Assembly: GCA_026993785.1 (NCBI GenBank) | Contig: JALWRZ010000012.1 | Coordinates: 61,817-125,816 of the forward strand | Origin: DHVE2 group archaeon | GTDB lineage: Archaea; Thermoplasmatota; Thermoplasmata; Thermoplasmatales; Aciduliprofundaceae | Length of the DNA: 64,000 bases | Reading direction: 5' to 3' | In this document: in pieces, positions 24,428 to 33,900 of the stretch | Numbering within the stretch: position 1 is the first letter of the stretch | Layout of the letters: every line of letters begins with the position of its first letter | Translations under genes and position numbers: made by a program | The notes under the pieces: generated by a model | What the model was told of the DNA's origin: nothing | The model's input: the letters and a program-made list of their open reading frames with translations, nothing else | Database searches by the model: none

Positions 24428-26125
24428 TCACTCCAGAATTGGTAAATCGATTTTCCTCGCCAGAGCCCTCTTTCCGCGGTAATCTGGTAGCAGTATCGGG
24501 GAGCGACGCCACTCAGGCACACCTATACGGCGAATCTCCTCGGCGAAGAGTTTAACATGCTTCAAGGTCAATTTGCCAGGCTTACCAGAATTGCGGACCA
24601 CTTTAGCTGCGGAGATTCCTGCACGGCGTCCGAAGACATTGTAATCAAGAAGCGAGTTGCCCATGAGGCGGTTCTTACCATGCACTCCGCCCTCCACTTC
24701 TCCGCCTGCGAAGAATCTCGGATAAGGTGAGCCATCTCCTTTTATCACCTGGGCATTGGCATTTATTTCTACGCCACCATTCTGATAGTGCAGCGTGGGG
24801 AACACAAGTATCGGGTCCTTGGTCATATCTATGCCAAATCTCTTATACATACGATACATAGCATCCAAGTTCTTGCGTATAGCACCTTCACCCTGCAATT
24901 CTTCAATCATCGGGGAATCGAGCCACACACCCCGCATTCCCGTGGGTGTTTTCACGCAATTGTTGCGGCCGTAGCATTCCCTTATGAACATGGCAGCCTC
25001 TACGTCTCTCGGCTCCAGAGGGAACACAAATCTTTCTCCGTATTTATTTACGGGAGTTGCACCCATAGCGCGGACCTTCTCCGTTATAAGTAATCCCACA
25101 ATCTGCTCCGGATAAGCAGCGCCTGTGGGATGATACTGCACGGAATCCAGATCTCTCAATCTCGCACCTGCACGATAGGCCATAACAAGGCCATCCGCCG
25201 TAGCTCCATAATGATTCGTCGTAGGGAACCCTCTTATGTGCAATCTGCCCCAGCCTCCAGTAGCAAGCACTGTTGCCTTAGCTCGCACAACGTAATACTC
25301 TTTGGTTTCCATATTCCAGAGGATGGCCCCACCTATCTCGCCATCTTCGGTGGTTATCAGCTCCACGGCGGGGGAGAATTCGAGTACAGGTATTCCACGA
25401 TTTCTTGCCTCGTCGCGTATCACACGCATAATCTCCATTCCTGTGTAATCCTTGGCGGAGTGCAATCTCTTGCGTGAGGTGCCTCCACCCCATCTCTCTA
25501 TGAAATTGCCTTTCTCATCCTTATCGTACATCACACCCAGTTCTTCGTGCCATTTTATAATGAGGGGAGCATCTTCTGTGAGTGCCTTCACCAGCTCATG
25601 TTTGTTGGCAAAATGGCCACCACCAACCACATCAAAGTAGTGAATAATAGGTGAGTCCCAGGGTCGATCGGCCGCTTGAATTCCGCCCTGAGCCATCATG
25701 GAATTTGCGTCTCCATGCCTCAATTTTGTCGCTATCAGTATATTCTCGGCAGGCACTCCCTCATAATTAGCCCAGAGAGCGGCGACGGTTCCTGCACCGC
25801 CACCTCCTATTATGAGAACATCCACATCGTAATCAATATCGCTCAAATCCACATCGTCAGGATTCAATGCAGGCCATGCCTCAAGAATATCAGCCACTTC
25901 ATTTGGTACTATTTCGCCGCGATTTACACCCACCTGTAGTTCTCTCTTTCCTCCAGGTGCGTAATCTGGATGGAATTTGTTAAGAACTTCCGCTCTTTCT
26001 TCTTCGCTGAGCGCAAGTTCTTTTTCCTTTTCTTTCTCCTTTATCCTCTGATCCCTTGTCTTTTCAACCATCTCGATGCTTTCACGCATATATTCAGGAT
26101 AACCTCTAATCAGTTTCAGTGTCAT
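24428..26125 (-). CDS. frdA: Fumarate reductase/succinate dehydrogenase flavoprotein
   Basis: 565 residues. FAD Rossmann motif VLIIGGGGAG near residue 105, after an unusual 100-residue N-terminal extension. Substrate-site motifs HPTGAAYPEQ, HYQNGGV and KNRLMGNSLLD are present. At the position where membrane SdhA/FrdA attach FAD to histidine the sequence reads ANSMMAQGG, with no His, so FAD is probably not covalently bound. No membrane-anchor subunits lie in the cluster, which suggests a soluble enzyme like thiol:fumarate reductase. The ATG follows the frdB stop by one base. Confidence 0.93.
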   Translation of the reverse strand: MTLKLIRGYPEYMRESIEMVEKTRDQRIKEKEKEKELALSEEERAEVLNKFHPDYAPGGKRELQVGVNRGEIVPNEVADILEAWPALNPDDVDLSDIDYDVDVLIIGGGGAGTVAALWANYEGVPAENILIATKLRHGDANSMMAQGGIQAADRPWDSPIIHYFDVVGGGHFANKHELVKALTEDAPLIIKWHEELGVMYDKDEKGNFIERWGGGTSRKRLHSAKDYTGMEIMRVIRDEARNRGIPVLEFSPAVELITTEDGEIGGAILWNMETKEYYVVRAKATVLATGGWGRLHIRGFPTTNHYGATADGLVMAYRAGARLRDLDSVQYHPTGAAYPEQIVGLLITEKVRAMGATPVNKYGERFVFPLEPRDVEAAMFIRECYGRNNCVKTPTGMRGVWLDSPMIEELQGEGAIRKNLDAMYRMYKRFGIDMTKDPILVFPTLHYQNGGVEINANAQVIKGDGSPYPRFFAGGEVEGGVHGKNRLMGNSLLDYNVFGRRAGISAAKVVRNSGKPGKLTLKHVKLFAEEIRRIGVPEWRRSPILLPDYRGKRALARKIDLPILE

Positions 26126-26126
26126 G

Positions 26127-26948
26127 TTAATCCTCTCCTATTAATTCTAATGGGTCTTCAATTCTTTTCTCCTCTTTCTCACGACCTTCAGTAAGAAGCT
26201 GGTAGTAAAGATCCTTAAACTTATCAGGCTCTTCTTCACGCATCTTCTTCACCAATTCATAAGCCTTCTCGTACATTCCGCTCTCTATCTCCTTCAGCCT
26301 TCTCCTAAGCCAGGGACTCTTAGGAAGCATGTATTTGCCGTATATTCTGCGGGCGAACTGAGCCATATGGTAGTGTTGAATCTCGGCCGGGCAGCGAAGG
26401 GTGCACAACCCGCACTGAATGCAATCGAAGCTCAACTCCGCAACTCTCTTTATATCTCCACGTATTCCTGCCTGAATATAATACATCACATCCAGTTCCT
26501 GCGGGCATGCTTTGGTACAGGTGTTGCAAGAGACGCATCTTGCAATCTCTGGATAGTATTCCAGAAGGATATTGGGTGAGGGTTTGACCTTCTCCATATC
26601 GTAGGTTGCCTTGTTTGCAGGCACAAAGGGGATCTGGGCAAGATACATTCCGTCTTCCACAGTGGTTTGACATGCCAATGCTGTTCTGAATCTATATTCT
26701 CCCTTCTTTCTGTAGATGGTGGCGCAGGCACCACAGAATCCCGCACGGCAGCCAGCACCTCGGATATATCTGTAGCCCGCATATTCTAACGCTTTCATAA
26801 TTGTCAGGCCTGCGGGCACCTTATAGGGCTTACCCATCACATATATCGTCACCCAGTGCTCCACCTCCTCAGGGGGGGATGCTGCCTTCTTTATCTCCTC
26901 CATTATTTTCTCGCTATCCACATCAAGCAGCTCAACCTTCTTACCCAT
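26127..26948 (-). CDS. frdB: Fumarate reductase/succinate dehydrogenase iron-sulfur subunit
   Basis: 273 residues from ATG 26948, which overlaps the previous stop (TGATG); an in-frame GTG just before it is less likely. The N-terminal [2Fe-2S] ligands are in GCRAGFCGACA and ACQT. The C-terminal ferredoxin-like part has CVSCNTCTKACP and CIQCGLCTLRCP, and a long charged tail follows. It should pass electrons between FrdA and a donor. Its neighbours are an FrhB-like protein upstream and FrdA downstream, so the donor may be the Hdr-type complex rather than a quinone. Confidence 0.93.
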   Translation of the reverse strand: MGKKVELLDVDSEKIMEEIKKAASPPEEVEHWVTIYVMGKPYKVPAGLTIMKALEYAGYRYIRGAGCRAGFCGACATIYRKKGEYRFRTALACQTTVEDGMYLAQIPFVPANKATYDMEKVKPSPNILLEYYPEIARCVSCNTCTKACPQELDVMYYIQAGIRGDIKRVAELSFDCIQCGLCTLRCPAEIQHYHMAQFARRIYGKYMLPKSPWLRRRLKEIESGMYEKAYELVKKMREEEPDKFKDLYYQLLTEGREKEEKRIEDPLELIGED

Positions 26949-28015
26949 CACTCCTCACCCCCTAACAGACCCTCGAATTCATGCAGTTCATCTTCGCGGA
27001 AGTCCATAACAGGCGGGATATCATCATTAACGCCAGGCTTGTAATCAAAGACCTTCTGCAGGTCGTTGCCTACTATTCCGAACAGACGATAAAGCGGGAT
27101 ATCCATTGGGCATGCCTGCTGACACAGACCGCAGCCTATACAGGAGGTTCCCATATGTATAAGCCTCCCTATGTGGAATAGCGTCTTATCTGTAGGAAGC
27201 CTGATTCCATCCTTGTCGTCTGCCCAGTTGAAATACTTGGAAGATTCATAGTCGAACACACTATGATCTTCGAAGAAGCACTCCTTGCAGAAGCATATGG
27301 GGCACATATCCTTGCAGTTGTGGCAGTTAAGGCAGGAGGAAAGGAACTCTTCTATGCCCTTCCTTCCGCCTGTTATGCGCTCCTCCTCAAGCCACTTCTC
27401 ACGGCGCTCACGATGCATTTTAATCCATTCGTCGGCGTTGCGGGAACCCTCCTGAATACCCATGGCCGCAAGAAATTCTTTACCGATATCGCTCAGGGAG
27501 AAGAACACGGGCTCTTTTGCATTTACAAGTCCCAGAGCTATATCTCCCACACCGGGAATCGGCGCAGGATATTCACATACTTTGCAGGAATCACGTATCT
27601 TATCGCTTTTTCCCCCTTTCTTTATCTCTTCTATAAGTTCCTCCACGGGTACCTTATCATATTTGTAATTCCTGGCATGAATTGTGCCCGGACAATCGTA
27701 GGTCAGCACAATAATATTCTCAGGATTAATCTGATTGAATTTCACAAGCTCCTTAAAGGTTCTCGTCTCACAGGGTCTAAGGATTGCAAGCATCCTTCTC
27801 TCGGCCTTTTTAAGTTTTGTGATGCGGCGGAGCATGTCCGCACCGTTCCACTGCATCACAGGGGCAATAGGAGTTAGCTTATCTACATCCTCCTTCTTGG
27901 TGATAAGCGCATAGGTATACGAATCCTGTGTGGCTGCAGGAGCCATGACCGCCTCTATGAGGCCCTTTTCAAAGGCATCCTTGAGGAATTTCTTCAGCAA
28001 TTCATTTTCACTCAA
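26948..28015 (-). CDS. FrhB/FdhB-like iron-sulfur oxidoreductase subunit
   Basis: About 355 residues. It resembles the beta subunit family of F420-reducing hydrogenase and formate dehydrogenase: RPCETRTF, TYDCPGT and a CKVCEYP segment. Two Cys-rich clusters follow: CLNCHNCKDMCPICFCKEC and CIGCGLCQQACP. Members bind FAD and pass electrons to or from F420, NAD(P) or ferredoxin. I place the start at TTG 28015, five nt after GGAGGTGA and overlapping the mvhD end by 8 nt; upstream in-frame starts would lie deep inside mvhD. It probably links the HdrABC-MvhD proteins with another electron carrier. Confidence 0.8.
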   Translation of the reverse strand: MSENELLKKFLKDAFEKGLIEAVMAPAATQDSYTYALITKKEDVDKLTPIAPVMQWNGADMLRRITKLKKAERRMLAILRPCETRTFKELVKFNQINPENIIVLTYDCPGTIHARNYKYDKVPVEELIEEIKKGGKSDKIRDSCKVCEYPAPIPGVGDIALGLVNAKEPVFFSLSDIGKEFLAAMGIQEGSRNADEWIKMHRERREKWLEEERITGGRKGIEEFLSSCLNCHNCKDMCPICFCKECFFEDHSVFDYESSKYFNWADDKDGIRLPTDKTLFHIGRLIHMGTSCIGCGLCQQACPMDIPLYRLFGIVGNDLQKVFDYKPGVNDDIPPVMDFREDELHEFEGLLGGEE

Positions 28016-28454
28016 TCTCTTCACCTCCCAAAGAATCGAGATACTTGAAATCCGATGGACCTCTCTCCCTAATATACGCGGTATATTCATTCATTACCCT
28101 TGCAAATTTGGGGCCCTCGCTTCCGGAGATCCATTCAAGGAGTACGCGGGTATCGTCGAACCCGAGACTCTTGAGCACCGTCTTAACTATGGCCACTCTT
28201 CTCCTTGCCTTGTAGTTGCCCGTGATATAATGGCAATCTCCTGGATGGCATCCTCCTAATATAGTGGCATCAGCGCCTTCTTGTAAAGCACGAATAAGGT
28301 ACACAGGATCAACGGTGGACGAGCACATAACGCGTATGGGCCTTATGTTGGGTGGATAATGCAATCTTGCAGTACCTGCAAGATCCGCTGCCGCCGAAGT
28401 ACACCAGTTGCAGAAGAAGCCCACAATCACTGGATCAAAATTTTCTTCCTTCAT
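28008..28454 (-). CDS. mvhD: MvhD-type [2Fe-2S] electron-transfer subunit
   Basis: 148 residues. Cys15 and Cys18 (CNWC), Cys in RVMCSS, and GGCHPGDCHY are the conserved [2Fe-2S] pattern of methyl-viologen-reducing hydrogenase delta subunits. In methanogens MvhD joins the hydrogenase to HdrA. No hydrogenase MvhAG genes are in the window, so another input subunit is likely, perhaps the adjacent FrhB-like protein. It overlaps the upstream HdrA-like gene by 4 nt (ATGA). Confidence 0.92.
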   Translation of the reverse strand: MKEENFDPVIVGFFCNWCTSAAADLAGTARLHYPPNIRPIRVMCSSTVDPVYLIRALQEGADATILGGCHPGDCHYITGNYKARRRVAIVKTVLKSLGFDDTRVLLEWISGSEGPKFARVMNEYTAYIRERGPSDFKYLDSLGGEEIE

Positions 28455-30994
28455 TTTACTACCTCCTTTAACATTTCAAACACTCCAGTTGGGCTATACG
28501 CCCTTATTATGGCGGCCCCGCTGGGACAGACAGAGGTGCATGCGCCACATCCCATACAAAGTGCAGGGCGCACCTTTGCAATTTTATCTTCCTCATCAAT
28601 ATATCTTGCACCCGTGAAACAGGCATCTACACAAATTCCACAGCCTGCACATTTACGTGGATTAGTCACACTTATAAACTTGCCCGCCGGCGAGGTTATA
28701 TCTCGCATAAGATACGTAGCACTCTGTGCAGCGAATCCCGCTTCCTCCACTTCCTCTTCTATGCTCATGGGCCTATGGGCCAATCCAGCTATGAACACCC
28801 CGCCGAAAGGCTCTTCAAAGAGCATGAACTGAATACCAGCGCGCTCAACCCATTCCCTCGGCTCCTCGGCAAAGAAGAAGAATCCTTCCTCATCCAATTT
28901 GAGGCCCAGCAGCTCCGCGATCTTCCTGTTGTATTCTCTCGGCTTCACATAGGCCACCGGTTCACCCTTGCCACGCTCTGCCTCAGGGGGATTCAAATCT
29001 AAGAGAGAGAAAGATTTCATCAGATCATAGGTGGCCTTCACTCCCTTTCTCTTGGCATAGATGGATGCCAGGGATGCATGGAGCGTGGTGCCCTCCAACC
29101 TGGAGGTTATGTGTGAACCTTTTTCCACGATTTCTCCACCTGTGGCTATTATAAGAACTCCCACATCTATATCTTCATCCCCCACACTTATTCTGAAATT
29201 GCCCAGGGAACCTTCAATTGAATCCACGCTTCCCTTTATCCACTGCACCCTCTTTAGAACCCTCTCTTTGAGATCAGCGTACCATCTTTCCAGCTCTTCT
29301 CTTGGCATATTCAACGTATCGCTTTTTACCCCTGTTGCATCATACACAGGATCAAAGTCTTCCGTGATTATGTAAACAACCGGTACCTTATTCACAAGGT
29401 AATCCGCCGCTATCAGGGCAGCAAGATCACCGCCTATTATCGCCACCCTCTTTACCGTTTCAACTGTGGGAACTTCTACGAATACATCTCTGCGAGCTTT
29501 AGCCACCGCTGCATTGAGCATAGCACTCGCTTTCCTTGAATCTCCACCTACACGGGACACATATTCTCGAAGTTGCACGAGTTCCACATAGGATGAGTGT
29601 ATTCCCGCTTTGTTGGCAAGCATTTCAAGCATACCACCACGAAGCGCTGGACTGCACGCGCCAAATACCACGCGATTTAAGCCATTCTCTTTTATTTCCT
29701 TAACAATTTCCTCTGGATGCATACACAGGAAATCCTTTTCCACCACATAATCTGCATTCACCTCCGCCTTTAAATCTCCCAGAGCACATTTGCAGAGGAA
29801 AACGCCAACCTTGGGATTGAAATCATCCACGTTGAATTCCATCTTGGGCATCTCGGGCATTTGGGGAGGCTTCAAATACTTCTCCACCTGTGGAACTATG
29901 GCTGTACCCTGATATATAGCCTCGGTGCTACCCAGGGGTTTGAGGAATGGGCCTATGACAAATATGCCATCCCTTGTGGTCTCAAATGTAAAGGGCCTAG
30001 TTTTCGCAAATCCATTCTCAATTTCTATTCCCATTCTCTCAGCCATCTCTTTCCATTCTTCAGGAACCTTTTGGCCGGGCATGACAACAAAGAGATCAAG
30101 ATGAGTTCCATTTACCTTAACACCGTCTCCATCCTGCTCAATGGAGAAATCATCTATGAGATGAACATTTATTCCCTTCTCTATGGCCTTATCGTAGAGA
30201 ACCATCTGATTATGTCCGTAAAGACGTATCTCCTTGAGGAAGATATGGATATCAAGCGATGGATCCATTTCCTTCATATTCAGTGCTTCTCGGAATATTA
30301 TCACCTGCTCTTCATAGGAGCCCAAATACCCCTCAAAGCCTGCCGGGGTAAAGAATCCCAGAGATTTGGGATACTTCCCATCCTGGGTCTGGAGAAATCT
30401 CTTATCCACGCCCTTACCCCGGAATAGCCAGGCAAATTCCCGGAACGACATAACATTCTTTAAGTTTCCTCCAAATTTCTCAATGCTTTCTGGCTCATAT
30501 TCGGGGGATAGAACTACAGCATCCACCGTCTCCTCCTTCTCCTCTTCCTTGGGAATCTGAATGGCATTCACAGGACAAACATCTAGACACTCTTCCGCAT
30601 TCTTTATTATCCTCATACCAGGACCGAGGGGCATGGGGATGAATTTTACATCGCATTTATCGTGACATATGTCACAGCCTATGCACTTAAATTCATTGAC
30701 TGTCTGCGGCCTGTGCTTGAATTTTACTCTGAAATTGCCAGGACCTCCTTCAGCACCGAGAATTTCGGCATTGTGATACACCTCAATATTCCCCGTCATA
30801 TTTGCAACTCCAAGCAGAACGCCCTTGGAATAACCGTTTATGATATCCCTGGGCTGCTGCCACTGCATCTGGGTAAACTTGTGCCAGAGAAACTCTCCAC
30901 GATTGAGAAGAACTACCTTATGCCCCGCTCGGGCAAAATTGGCAGCGGCTCGATATGAGGCAAGAGAAGTTCCAAAAATGAGAACCTTACCCAT
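28451..30994 (-). CDS. Second HdrA-like protein (QmoB-like), with degenerate nucleotide-binding loops
   Basis: 847 residues from ATG 30994, which follows GGAGGTG and the hdrA stop. Domains: a Rossmann-like start with GTSLAS in place of the usual GxGxxG, a ferredoxin-like part (CIGCDICHDKC, CLDVCP; residues 104-140), and a segment near 397-450 resembling the HdrA N-terminal Cys region (GVFLCKCALGD, GACSPALRG). A second Rossmann-like region with GGDLAA lies near 520, and two [4Fe-4S] motifs lie at 782-824 (CAGCGICVDAC, CMGCGACTSVCP). HdrA and QmoB families share these parts; QmoB has MvhD fused at its end, and here mvhD is the next gene. It may be a partner of the first HdrA rather than an independent flavin enzyme. 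Confidence 0.85.
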   Translation of the reverse strand: MGKVLIFGTSLASYRAAANFARAGHKVVLLNRGEFLWHKFTQMQWQQPRDIINGYSKGVLLGVANMTGNIEVYHNAEILGAEGGPGNFRVKFKHRPQTVNEFKCIGCDICHDKCDVKFIPMPLGPGMRIIKNAEECLDVCPVNAIQIPKEEEKEETVDAVVLSPEYEPESIEKFGGNLKNVMSFREFAWLFRGKGVDKRFLQTQDGKYPKSLGFFTPAGFEGYLGSYEEQVIIFREALNMKEMDPSLDIHIFLKEIRLYGHNQMVLYDKAIEKGINVHLIDDFSIEQDGDGVKVNGTHLDLFVVMPGQKVPEEWKEMAERMGIEIENGFAKTRPFTFETTRDGIFVIGPFLKPLGSTEAIYQGTAIVPQVEKYLKPPQMPEMPKMEFNVDDFNPKVGVFLCKCALGDLKAEVNADYVVEKDFLCMHPEEIVKEIKENGLNRVVFGACSPALRGGMLEMLANKAGIHSSYVELVQLREYVSRVGGDSRKASAMLNAAVAKARRDVFVEVPTVETVKRVAIIGGDLAALIAADYLVNKVPVVYIITEDFDPVYDATGVKSDTLNMPREELERWYADLKERVLKRVQWIKGSVDSIEGSLGNFRISVGDEDIDVGVLIIATGGEIVEKGSHITSRLEGTTLHASLASIYAKRKGVKATYDLMKSFSLLDLNPPEAERGKGEPVAYVKPREYNRKIAELLGLKLDEEGFFFFAEEPREWVERAGIQFMLFEEPFGGVFIAGLAHRPMSIEEEVEEAGFAAQSATYLMRDITSPAGKFISVTNPRKCAGCGICVDACFTGARYIDEEDKIAKVRPALCMGCGACTSVCPSGAAIIRAYSPTGVFEMLKEVVK

Positions 30995-30995
30995 T

Positions 30996-33900
30996 TCAGA
31001 ACACCTCCGCCAGCACATCCACCGCACGAATTATTTGACCCTTCTTGAAATTCACAACCTGTATGGCGGTGGTGGGACAATTTGCGCTGCAAGCGCCGCA
31101 TCCCTCGCAAAGTGCCTCATTAACCACAGCCACGTGCCTCACGGGATCGATGCTGATGGCTCCATAGGCACACTGGTCCTTACATCTGCCACAACCTGCG
31201 CAGATTTCAGGGTCAACTCTTGCAAGAAGAGGTTCCTTCTCCAGCTGCGGCTTTGAAAGCAGAGCCATGGCCTTCGCCGCGGCACCGCTTCCCTGAGAAA
31301 CGCTATCCGTGATATCCTTCACAAATTGCGCGGCACCGGCGATGAACACGCCACCAACAGGTGTTTCAAGAGGCTTGAGCTTGAGATGCGTCTCCTTTAG
31401 CCAGCCCCACTCATCGTAGGGTATGCGCAATTTCTTAGCGAGCTCCTTTACACCCTCGCTTCCCTTGGCAGCGGTGGCCAAAACAACCATATCAACATCC
31501 ACTTCCACTATTCTTCCTGTGAGCGTGTCGACTCCCTGCACTCTATACTTATCGCCTACTTTGTAAACCTTGGAAACTTTGCCACGGATGAAATTCACAC
31601 CATATTCTTCCTTTGCACGGTGATAGAACTCCTCGTAACCCTTGCCGTTGGAGCGAATATCGATGTAGAAATCATACACCGCGGTATTGGGCAATGCATG
31701 CTTCACAAGCATTGCCTGCTTTATGGTGTACATACAGCATATTCTGGAGCAATATGGCACGCCGTTCTGGGGATCTCTTGAGCCTACGCAATGCACAAAG
31801 GCTATGCTTTCAGGAACTTTACCATCCGATGGACGGCGCGGTATTCCCGCAGTAGGTCCGGAAGGAGCAAGGAGCCTCTCAAATTGAAGAGCATTAAGAA
31901 CATCGGGATACTTGCCCCCCAGTTCGGGAAATGCTTCCGGGGGCATAACTTCGAAGCCCGTGGCTACTATTATCGCACCTACATCCTCCTCCACTATCTC
32001 ATCCTTCATGGTGAGATCTATAGCATTTACATCGCAGACCTCCAGGCACAGTCCGCACTGGGCACATCCGCCGCAACCAAGGCAGCGCTTCGCTTCATCC
32101 ACAACATCCTCATCGCTGTAGCCAAGATTGAATTCCTTGAAAGTCGAAACCCTCTCTTTCAAATCCAGTTTCATGGTGTCATGGCGCCCGGCAGGATATG
32201 CAAGCTCGGGGAAGCCACGGAGATTGCTCTTCCACTCTATCTTTACCTCCTCCATCTCCTCTCCTTCAAGGTAATGCATAACGTTCTTGGCAGCCCATCT
32301 TCCATAGGCGGCAGCATGAACCCAGTCCCAAGCACCGGTGACGGCATCCCCTGCGGCAAAAACACCATCAAGGGATGTGCGAAGATATTCATCCGTCTTT
32401 ATCCTGTTTCTCTCCACCTCAATGCCAAGCTTCTCAGCGAAGGATGCATCGGGAATTTCACCAACTGCAAGGATTACAAGATCCGCAGGCATTTCCTCAT
32501 ACTCACCTGTTGGAATGGGTCTTCTCCTTCCACTCTCATCCTTCTCTCCAAGTTTCATCTTCTCAAGTTTTATAGTGCCATCCTTTATCTCCGCCGGGGA
32601 TACTAGGAATTTGAATTTTACGCCCTCCTCTTCAGCATCATCCACTTCCTCGGGTATTGCGGGCATCATCTCGCGCACGCGGCGATAGGCAATGGTTACA
32701 TCCGCACCCAATCTCAACGCAGTTCTAGCCGCATCCACCGCGCTGTTTCCTCCTCCTATAACCACAACCTTCTTGCCCTTGAGGTCCATCTTCTCTCCAA
32801 GATTTACCTTGCGCAGGAATTCGAGAGCATGCAGCGCTTTTTCCTCTCCAGGAATGTTGAGATGCCTCTCCTTATGGGTGCCTATTGCTATAATAACTGC
32901 ATCATGCTTCTTTCTTATTTCCTCGAAATTCTTCTCATTGACCTCATAATTGAGAACAAATTTAACGCCTGCATCTATAAGGGGCTGCACTTCCCTATCG
33001 ATAACCTCCTGCGGCAATCTGTAAGGCGGGATGCCCACAGCGAGCATGCCTCCAATCACTGGCAACTTATCATAAACGGTGACCTTATACCCCTTCTTTC
33101 TCAAATCATGGGCAGCCATTAACCCAGCGGCTCCGGCACCTATAATTGCAACGCTCTTATCCTTCTCACCCTCAACATGGAGCACATACCTCTTTTGGTT
33201 CTTCTCAGCCCAGTCGGCTACGAATCTCTTTATTTCACGGATACCCACAGGCTTATCCACAAATCTGCGGGAGCAGGCATCCTCGCATGGATGTGTGCAT
33301 ATTCTCCCGGCAATTCCCGCAAAGGGTAAGTTCTCCCATACAACCTCGATGGCACGGTCAAATCTGCCGGCCTTGGCAGCGGCCACATAACCCTGAGCGT
33401 TGAGATGCAGCGGACAAGCTGCGTTGCATGGCGGCACACCGTAGCGGGTAATGGTGTATTTGAAAGGTACCGCCTGCTCAAAGGGTATATGCGTGGCTTT
33501 TCTCGTAGCCATTTTAAGATCAAAATCACTTGGCAGCACTGTGGGACACACCTTGGCACATTCTCCGCAGCCCGTACACTTGTTCCAATCTATATAGGGG
33601 GATTTCTTCCTTATCTTAACTTTGAAATTGCCTAAATAACCCTCTACCTCCTCCACCTCGCTATATGTGTAAAGCTTTATATTGGGATGCGAACCTACAT
33701 CGTTCATTTTAGGTGTGAGGATGCACTGGGGGCAATCCAGCGTGGGAAATGTTTCGCTCAATCTTATCATGTTTCCCCCGAGAGAGGGGTTCTTCTCCAC
33801 AACCACCGTTTCGATTCCCGCGTCTGCAAGATCCAGGGCTGCCTGCATTCCTGCAACACCGCCTCCAATTACAAGCGCACGTTTTATAACCGGCACCTCT

